This document shows positions 5,705 through 9,275 of a stretch of 9,275 bases of DNA, one piece after another. This stretch comes from an uncultured Collinsella sp. (GTDB lineage: Bacteria; Actinomycetota; Coriobacteriia; Coriobacteriales; Coriobacteriaceae). The notes below the pieces were generated by a model. That model worked only from the letters and a program-made list of their open reading frames with translations, did no database searches and was not told the DNA's origin. How positions within the stretch are numbered: position 1 is the first letter of the stretch; the number at the start of each line of letters is the position of its first letter. The DNA is taken from NCBI GenBank assembly GCA_900551655.1, contig URWM01000044.1, forward strand, positions 1 through 9,275, written 5' to 3'. The position numbers were made by a program, and so were the translations under genes.

Positions 5705-7444
5705 TCAACCTCTTGTCGTCAGGCACTCGTCGATAAGGTCGCCAAACTCGGCATCGTCAACTCGCGCGAACTCCGTCTCCTCGGCCTTGATTATACCAAA
5801 ATACCAGCTCACGTCCTCATCACCGCTCTGTGGGTCTATGAACTTGATAGCGTTTCCCGTCTTTTCCGCAACGAAAACGTGTCGTCCGCTCTTGCCGCAA
5901 AGCGCGTGGTCCCAGGAAACGGAGACCTCGGCCCTCGCGTCCCCGTTTACCGCAAGGAGGAATGACGTTATTTCTTTCTCCGGCTTATCGCCACCACGTT
6001 TCCAAGTGGCCCCCGGAAACACCTTTTTGTACGACTCGGCGCGCGCGAAGGGGTCATATGCCGATATTTTCCCCCACTTGTTCATCTTAACCGGCTTCGC
6101 AACGACGTCGAGCCCACGCCGTCTCGCCTCATACGTCGGAACGCACCTTTGGCAGTTGTACGAGTACCTGCCGTCTTTGTCCTTCTTTGTCTTAAAGTTC
6201 GGGTTGACCTTGGCAAGGTCGGAGCCTGCGGAATGCTCGCCCTTGATCTCCTTGAAAACGCGCCGGCCGTTGACAATGGGCGTCGAACCGGGCGCAAGCG
6301 CCGCGTCGAGCACCTTCTGCTGGTCGCCCGCGGACATCTTCCTGAAACCGCTTGACGGTATGCCGTAGCCCTCGAGCTGCCGCGAGAGCCGCTTGCGCGC
6401 CTCGGTCTTGGACACGCCCGCCGTATCCAGCTTGCGCTTGGTTCCGGGCATTTCCATGAACTCGGAGATGGTGCGGTCGGCGGGCTTGGCTCCGGTGACG
6501 GCGGGCTTGCCCGCCTTCCATTCCTCGTAGGTCATGCCCTCGGGCAGTCGGCTGAACCGCTCGCCGTCGAGCACGTCGAGTCCGTCACAGCACGCCACCA
6601 GCGTGCAGCGGCAGTTGCACGTCTCGGCATACGGCGCCTCCGGGTCGCCGGGATAGCGGCACCCGTTGCTGAACTTCTCGCCGACCTCGACCTTCTCGCG
6701 GTCAATCTTCCTGTGGCTCGAGCGCGTGCGCAGGTCGAGCGTCGCCACCCATTCCTGCTGCACCTTGATACCGAGCCCCTTGGCCCTCTTGTAGCTGTCG
6801 ACGCGCCCGGCGTTCTCCGCCGCCGTCGTCGAGGTGCGCGCCAGACGCAACGCCGCCGCGCGGTTCGCCCCCGTCACGTCCTGCATGCGCTTGGCTATCT
6901 TCGGTATCGACTCACCGAGCAGCATGCCCTGCATGATCTGGTTGGCGATGAGCCGGCGGTTCCACGCCACGTCCTTGGCGACGTTGACGGACGGCTTTGG
7001 CAGGTAGCTGTCGTGGTCGGTGAGCAGCCTCTGAACGGTCGAGGCGTCCTGCAGTGCGTAGGCCGTGTCAACGCCAACGGCGCTCTCGACCTGCCACGTG
7101 CCGTAGTTGTAGTTCTCGGCGTAGACCTCGGGCAGCCTGCCCTCGATGGCGGCGGCCGCGACGACGTTCGCGCGCGTCATTGCCTCGGCGCACTGCTTGA
7201 GCACGATTCGGTAGCGCCTGCCCGCCGCGATCTTCCCGCTTCGCCAAGACCTGTATTGCGCCTTGGTGATCTCGCCGGCCTCGAGCCGCTCGCGCATCTT
7301 CTCGTCGTCGGCCTCGAACTGCGCCAGATAGCGCTTGAGGTTGGCGTAGGCCGTCTTGCTCGCCTCGCCGTACACTCCCGCCACCTCGCGCTCGAACGCC
7401 CGAATCTCGGCGTCTGAGAACTCGTGAGCGCTATCTTTCGCCAT
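5705..7444 (-). CDS. MuF minor head protein with C-terminal papain-fold (Tox-PL-like) toxin domain
   Basis: A 579-residue fusion. The start at 7444 is chosen because GGAGG (7451-7455) lies 6 bases before that ATG; the frame opens upstream at GTG 7477 without such a site. Residues about 1-195 are the helical SPP1-gp7/MuF N-terminal region. About 200-285 is the MuF domain, with RTSTTAAENAGRVDSY, TLDLRTRSSHRKIDRE and the closing ETCNCRC. A basic linker follows. From about 420 to the end is a domain like papain-fold toxin 1 (Tox-PL, glutamine deamidase type): NCQRC (Cys431, Cys434), then the basic ARRRG, GRHVF (His522) and FIDPQSG (Asp537), a plausible Cys-His-Asp triad. MuF proteins are virion minor head components, and MuF-toxin fusions are known polymorphic toxins of temperate phages. 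The toxin part is more A+T rich than the MuF part. Substrate is unknown; deamidase versus protease activity cannot be decided here. Confidence 0.88.
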   Translation of the reverse strand: MAKDSAHEFSDAEIRAFEREVAGVYGEASKTAYANLKRYLAQFEADDEKMRERLEAGEITKAQYRSWRSGKIAAGRRYRIVLKQCAEAMTRANVVAAAAIEGRLPEVYAENYNYGTWQVESAVGVDTAYALQDASTVQRLLTDHDSYLPKPSVNVAKDVAWNRRLIANQIMQGMLLGESIPKIAKRMQDVTGANRAAALRLARTSTTAAENAGRVDSYKRAKGLGIKVQQEWVATLDLRTRSSHRKIDREKVEVGEKFSNGCRYPGDPEAPYAETCNCRCTLVACCDGLDVLDGERFSRLPEGMTYEEWKAGKPAVTGAKPADRTISEFMEMPGTKRKLDTAGVSKTEARKRLSRQLEGYGIPSSGFRKMSAGDQQKVLDAALAPGSTPIVNGRRVFKEIKGEHSAGSDLAKVNPNFKTKKDKDGRYSYNCQRCVPTYEARRRGLDVVAKPVKMNKWGKISAYDPFARAESYKKVFPGATWKRGGDKPEKEITSFLLAVNGDARAEVSVSWDHALCGKSGRHVFVAEKTGNAIKFIDPQSGDEDVSWYFGIIKAEETEFARVDDAEFGDLIDECLTTRG

Positions 7445-7490
7445 GCGCCGCCTCCAATCGTCGGCACGCATGGTCACCCGCGCATAACGG

Positions 7491-7520
7491 AAAAGGGCCC
7501 CGACCGAAGCCGGGGCCCTT
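7491..7520 (-). terminator. Rho-independent terminator upstream of MuF
   Basis: The minus strand carries AAGGGCCCCG, an 8-base loop, and CGGGGCCCTT, followed by two more T. The 10-bp inverted repeat (7493-7502 with 7511-7520) thus ends in four T. It lies 2 bases after the CD1375-like stop and about 50 bases before the MuF start, so it closes the DGR/tail-end transcription unit. The T-run is short, so termination may be partial. The opposite strand has only two T. Confidence 0.82.
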
Positions 7521-7522
7521 CC

Positions 7523-7633
7523 CTACTCGCCGTCTGCCTCTAGCATCTGGCGCACCTCGTCGCGCCAGCGCTCGGGAACGCTCTCGAGCGTGCGCTTGCC
7601 GCTTTTCACGGCGCGGTAGTAGATCTTCGCCAA
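7523..7633 (-). CDS. CD1375-like small phage protein
   Basis: This is a 36-residue protein starting at TTG, preceded by GGAGGTGAGTAAC. It reads MAKIYYRAVKSGKRTLESVP and then ERWRDEVRQMLEADGE. The MAKIY start, the K-x-G-K-R-T-(I/L)-x-x-VP-E-R segment and the acidic end match the short CD1375-type proteins found near the tail-fibre end of Firmicutes prophages. The biochemical role is not known. Its start lies one base after the stop of the 113-residue gene, and the terminator begins directly after its stop. Confidence 0.85.
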   Translation of the reverse strand: MAKIYYRAVKSGKRTLESVPERWRDEVRQMLEADGE

Positions 7634-7634
7634 G

Positions 7635-7976
7635 TTACTCACCTCCAACGATGTCGCCGAGCTCGAGAAGGGCCGCCTGCGAGTCGGCGACCTGCTGCTG
7701 GAGCGATGCGATCTGCTCCTCCATGCTCATGCCGTCCGCCTCGTGTGCCGCCCAGACGGTGTCAAAGTCGGCCTTTGCACCCTCGACCGTCAGCTCGCCA
7801 GTCGGGTCGGTGAAGTGCAGCTCCTCGTAGGTGAACACCTTCACCTTGACGGAACCGCCCTCGCCGCCCTGCTCCTCGCGCTCGCCCTCGGCGATGCCGC
7901 GGCGCAACCAGACGTCGGTCCCCGCGATCTCGACCGCCTCGGGCCTCTCGCCCGTTCGCTCAGACTTCACAACCAT
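7635..7976 (-). CDS. Hypothetical phage tail-region protein
   Basis: This is a 113-residue protein of unknown function. The ATG follows GGAGGTA at a spacing of 4 bases, overlapping the end of the RT gene. The N-terminal third is charged and Gly/Glu-rich (GEREEQGGEGG). A central segment, KVKVFTYEELHFTDPTGE, is predicted strand-like. The C-terminal 40 residues (MSMEEQIASLQQQVADSQAA) look like a short coiled coil. Proteins of this size beside a CD1375-like gene are common at the tail-fibre end of phage structural operons, where they may be fibre assembly or XkdW-position proteins. I see no resemblance to the DGR accessory protein Avd, which is a helical-bundle protein rich in basic residues. Confidence 0.75.
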   Translation of the reverse strand: MVVKSERTGERPEAVEIAGTDVWLRRGIAEGEREEQGGEGGSVKVKVFTYEELHFTDPTGELTVEGAKADFDTVWAAHEADGMSMEEQIASLQQQVADSQAALLELGDIVGGE

Positions 7977-7986
7977 AAATTACCTC

Positions 7987-8691
7987 CTAACCCACGGCCC
8001 TCGCCGCGTTGAATATGCACCGCCTACCGTTCATCTGGTGCTCCATGACGGCCGTTTTCAGCCAGCCCCAGTAAGAGCACACGCGCCTCGCCAACCGCTC
8101 GGTGCGCCTGCGCCTGTAGCGCGCGAACGCGCGTCGCAGTCGTTTCCAGAGCCTCTTTCGCAAGTCGACCCGGCGCCCGAGAGCGCACCAGATGCGATAG
8201 CCCGCGAAGTCGATGGGCTCGGCGCCGTTGCGCCTCACCTTCCACGGTTTCAGCGACAATCCTAGCCGCCCCAAAACGCGCGCGGCGATGGCCGCGGCCT
8301 TCCTGAGCGAGCGCTTTGAGTTGCCGAGAAAATAGCCGTCGTCGGCGTACCACACCTGGCATCCCGCGAGCCTCACGCGCTTGCCGCGCCGCTCCTTCGC
8401 CGCCTCCTCGACCGCGTGGTACGCGAACGAGATCACGAACGCCGCCAACCGGAGCGACAGGTAGCTGCCGAGGATAAGGACGCCGTTCATCGTCGACAGC
8501 AGCGAATGGAGCAGGTAGAGGACTTGGCTGTTCTTGACGTATCGCGCCACCAGACCCTCCACTATCGCCGTCTGCATCGAGCCGTAGCAGTTGCAGATGT
8601 CGACGTGTACGTGATAGGCGAAGCGGTGAACCTCGCGCCTGAGCTTGCGCATCCCCAGCGCCGCGCCCTTGCCCTTGACGCCGCTCGACAC
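7987..8691 (-). CDS. DGR reverse transcriptase, N-terminus apparently missing
   Basis: A 234-residue reverse transcriptase, which would copy the TR RNA into error-prone cDNA. From the GTG start, RT-like motifs appear in order: VKGKGAALGMRKLRRE (motif 2), HVHVDICNCYGSM with Asp31 (motif A/3), GSYLSL at 75-80 (motif 4), VWYADDGYF with the catalytic Asp pair at 117-118 (motif 5), LGLSLKPWK (motif 6) and DFAGYRIWCAL (motif 7), then a basic tail. The GSxxS form instead of QGxxSP is DGR-like, although the usual SQ reads SL. DGR RTs normally have about 300 or more residues. Here the RT-like frame is open only to 8748 (adding ALEPLLAAKVGFWQ), where a TGA interrupts it, and no good start or ribosome site exists. 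Motifs 0-1 are absent. It may be truncated, mutated or mis-assembled. The neighbouring TR supports the DGR assignment. Confidence 0.9.
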   Translation of the reverse strand: MSSGVKGKGAALGMRKLRREVHRFAYHVHVDICNCYGSMQTAIVEGLVARYVKNSQVLYLLHSLLSTMNGVLILGSYLSLRLAAFVISFAYHAVEEAAKERRGKRVRLAGCQVWYADDGYFLGNSKRSLRKAAAIAARVLGRLGLSLKPWKVRRNGAEPIDFAGYRIWCALGRRVDLRKRLWKRLRRAFARYRRRRTERLARRVCSYWGWLKTAVMEHQMNGRRCIFNAARAVG

Positions 8692-8760
8692 CTGCCAGAA
8701 GCCGACCTTGGCGGCAAGGAGCGGCTCGAGTGCCCCAACGCACAGGAGTCAGGCAGAGCC

Positions 8761-8786
8761 GCGTCCCGCCAGAAAGCGGCGGGCGC
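8761..8786 (-). repeat. GC-rich hairpin between TR and RT
   Basis: An inverted repeat CCCGCC/GGCGGG (8765-8770 with 8778-8783) with a 7-base loop, extended by GCG/CGC across a single bulged base (8761-8763 with 8784-8786). It lies between TR and the RT frame, so it would be in the TR transcript downstream of the template. A role in TR RNA folding or in RT priming is possible but unproven; there is no T-run, so it is not a typical terminator. Confidence 0.5.
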
Positions 8787-8817
8787 GGTAGACACGGTGC
8801 GAGTAGAGATTTATAGA

Positions 8818-8930
8818 CAGATTGCCGGGAGACGAAGTTCCAAGTGACCCTACCGGACCTGTTCCTCGAGTTCGCGTAACGAAGACCGGCATTCGAGCCG
8901 TTCCTCAGGTTGCCGAGGAACTGAACCAGA
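8818..8930 (-). repeat. DGR template repeat (TR)
   Basis: This 113-base non-coding copy matches the VR at 9031-9143 without gaps. All 92 positions that are not adenine on the minus strand are identical. Of 21 adenines, 15 differ in VR (9 A-to-T, 5 A-to-G, 1 A-to-C). This one-sided pattern identifies this copy as the template. Read in the VR frame it spells LVQFLGNLRNGSNAGLRYAN and continues with adenine-bearing codons (AAC, AGG, ACT, CAA). TR RNA is the template for adenine-mutagenised cDNA that replaces VR. It sits between target gene and RT on the same strand, the standard DGR order. Upstream similarity ends sharply at 8930/9143. The adjoining stretch 8692-9007 holds no convincing protein gene. 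Confidence 0.97.
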
Positions 8931-8971
8931 AACCAGCGCCGCCCTCACCGTGAATCCCTGTTTGGAGTTAG

Positions 8972-8989
8972 GAGGGGGCCAGCCCCCTC
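8972..8989 (-). repeat. GC-rich hairpin with 4-base loop downstream of target gene
   Basis: A perfect 7-bp inverted repeat GAGGGGG/CCCCCTC (8972-8978 with 8983-8989) with a 4-base loop, lying 18 bases past the target gene stop. In the Bordetella phage BPP-1 DGR a GC-rich stem with a 4-base loop just downstream of VR promotes retrohoming; this is the closest match here in form. A transcription terminator is less likely because no T-run follows. Confidence 0.55.
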
Positions 8990-8990
8990 T

Positions 8991-9005
8991 CAGGGCTACG
9001 CCCTG
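8991..9005 (-). repeat. Hairpin CAGGGC/GCCCTG near target gene stop
   Basis: A perfect 6-bp inverted repeat (8991-8996 with 9000-9005) with a 3-base loop, starting 2 bases after the target gene stop codon on the minus strand. It is one of three adjacent hairpins between VR and TR. Its function is unknown. Confidence 0.45.
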
Positions 9006-9007
9006 AT

Positions 9008-9226
9008 TCACCCCCGGCTACGGCCCGTAGCAGAAAGCCGGGAGACGAAGCACCAAGCGACCCCACCGGACCCGTTCCACGAGTTCGCGCAACGAAGACC
9101 GGCAAACGAGCCGTACCACAGGTGGCCGAGGAACAGAACCAGACGGATTGTGCCTTTGACTTTGCCGCCGGAGGTGTCGAAGTAGAAGTAGTCACCGACA
9201 CCGGTCGTCGCCGAGCCGCCGAGCCC
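9008..9226 (-). CDS. DGR target protein, C-terminal part with variable region (partial)
   Basis: The last 72 residues of the diversified protein, cut by the adapter at 9227. It reads SATTGVGDYFYFDTSGGKV, then the VR-encoded segment LVLFLGHLWYGSFAGLR, ANSWNGSGGVAW and CFVSRLS, and ends ATGRSRG. The G-x-x-x-x-G-x-x-AGLR ... N-x-W-N-G-S ... W-x-F-V-S-R-L order is typical of the C-type-lectin-fold C-terminus of DGR target proteins. In phages these are commonly receptor-binding or tail-fibre proteins, and in this setting a tail-tip adhesin is the best guess. Compared with TR, 12 codons are changed. Any apparent start upstream of GLGGSATTG lies in adapter sequence and is false. Confidence 0.93.
   Translation of the reverse strand, partial: GLGGSATTGVGDYFYFDTSGGKVKGTIRLVLFLGHLWYGSFAGLRCANSWNGSGGVAWCFVSRLSATGRSRG
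9017..9031 (-). repeat. Perfect hairpin at the 3' edge of VR
   Basis: GCTACG/CGTAGC (9017-9022 with 9026-9031) with a 3-base loop. It begins at the last base of the VR on the minus strand and lies within the final codons of the target gene. It has no counterpart beside TR, so it could help mark the VR as the recipient. An alternative longer stem pairs 9013-9019 with 9036-9042 inside VR. Confidence 0.5.
9031..9143 (-). repeat. DGR variable repeat (VR)
   Basis: The 113-base recipient copy inside the 3' end of the target gene, 213 bases from the equivalent TR positions. It differs from TR only at template adenines, giving codon changes such as AGG to TGG, AAC to TAC, AAT to TTT, TAC to TGC and AAC to TGC. 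Two of the 14 adenine-bearing codons (both AAC, Asn) are unchanged. The run shared at the 3' end, GTCTCCCGGC, followed by TT in VR versus AA in TR and then TCTG, is the likely initiation-of-homing region. The downstream flank differs completely from that of TR. Confidence 0.97.
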
Positions 9227-9275
9227 CTGTCTCTTATACACATCTCCGAGCCCACGAGACGTAGAGGAATCTCGT
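9227..9275. other. Nextera i7 adapter (library artefact)
   Basis: The reverse complement of positions 1-49, starting CTGTCTCTTATACACATCT, with index GTAGAGGA and the P7 tail. Translating across it gives the familiar artefact peptides MGSEMCIRDR and MYKRQ, so reading frames that begin here are not real starts. The DGR target gene is truncated at this junction. Confidence 0.98.

Noticed and set aside
7635..7976. Possible Avd accessory gene of the DGR
   Set aside because: The protein is acidic with a strand-like centre and short coiled coil, unlike the basic helical-bundle Avd; it resembles small tail-region proteins.
8562..8795. Alternative frame as the missing RT N-terminus
   Set aside because: Its translation (FWRDAALPDSCALGHSSRS) shows no RT motif 0-1 features and would need a frameshift without supporting similarity.
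8972..8989. Intrinsic terminator after the DGR target gene
   Set aside because: No T-run follows on the minus strand, and TR and RT downstream probably need to be transcribed; kept as a hairpin only.
8818..9143. TR/VR as an ordinary tandem gene duplication
   Set aside because: Ordinary divergence would hit all bases; all 15 differences fall on template adenines.
8968..9255. A 95-residue reading frame beginning MGSEMCIRDR over the VR region
   Set aside because: Its start lies in adapter sequence and it runs in the wrong frame over the VR; this peptide start is a well-known adapter artefact.
1..9275. 49-bp terminal inverted repeats, as in a transposon or linear element
   Set aside because: The repeats are exact Illumina Nextera adapter with index and P7 tail, not biological ends.

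Overview
The window is a 9.18 kb piece of a tailed (siphovirus-like) bacteriophage or prophage, positions 50-9226. It is capped at both ends by 49 bp of Illumina Nextera adapter that does not belong to the organism. Every gene lies on the minus strand, so the biological reading direction runs from high to low coordinates. Base composition is GC-rich: counted 60-base stretches of head genes run 60-70% GC. Shine-Dalgarno sites are strong and gene ends are tightly coupled. The protein repertoire (P22-like coat, GP20-type scaffold, MuF, CD1375-like peptide, tape measure) fits a gut-type phage of a high-GC Gram-positive host, for example a coriobacterium. The host is an inference, not something the sequence proves.

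Layout in reading order. (1) 9226-8818: the 3' end of a diversity-generating retroelement (DGR) target gene with its variable repeat (VR), a hairpin-rich spacer, and the 113 bp template repeat (TR). (2) 8691-7987: the DGR reverse transcriptase, apparently lacking its N-terminal part. (3) 7976-7523: two small genes, the second a CD1375-like peptide, then an intrinsic terminator. (4) 7444-5437: a MuF minor head protein fused to a papain-fold (Tox-PL-like) C-terminal toxin domain, followed one base later by a probable Imm35/YrhB-like immunity gene, then a second strong terminator. (5) 5351-3144: a Cys-rich small protein, an HK97-gp10-like protein, the scaffold protein and the P22-like major capsid protein. 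(6) 3135-1433: head-tail connector, head-closure protein, tail-terminator-like protein and major tail protein. (7) 1430-50: tail-assembly chaperones G and GT joined by a -1 frameshift at a T7 slippery run, then the N-terminal 219 residues of the tape measure protein, cut by the contig end.

The two accessory systems are the main interest. In the DGR, TR and VR match at all 92 non-adenine positions (coding strand) and differ at 15 of 21 adenines, the signature of adenine-specific mutagenic retrohoming; 12 of the 14 codons containing adenine are changed. The second system is a virion-associated polymorphic toxin: a capsid morphogenesis protein carrying an effector domain, with a dedicated immunity gene, in a stretch visibly richer in A+T than its surroundings and enclosed by two terminators. 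Together they suggest a phage that diversifies a surface-binding protein while possibly delivering a deamidase or protease-like effector with its particle. The gene order is odd: the DGR/tail-end cluster directly precedes MuF, where portal and terminase genes are expected.

The stretch 8692-9007 between RT and target holds no convincing protein gene, only TR and several hairpins. No tRNA, CRISPR array, integrase or insertion sequence is visible.
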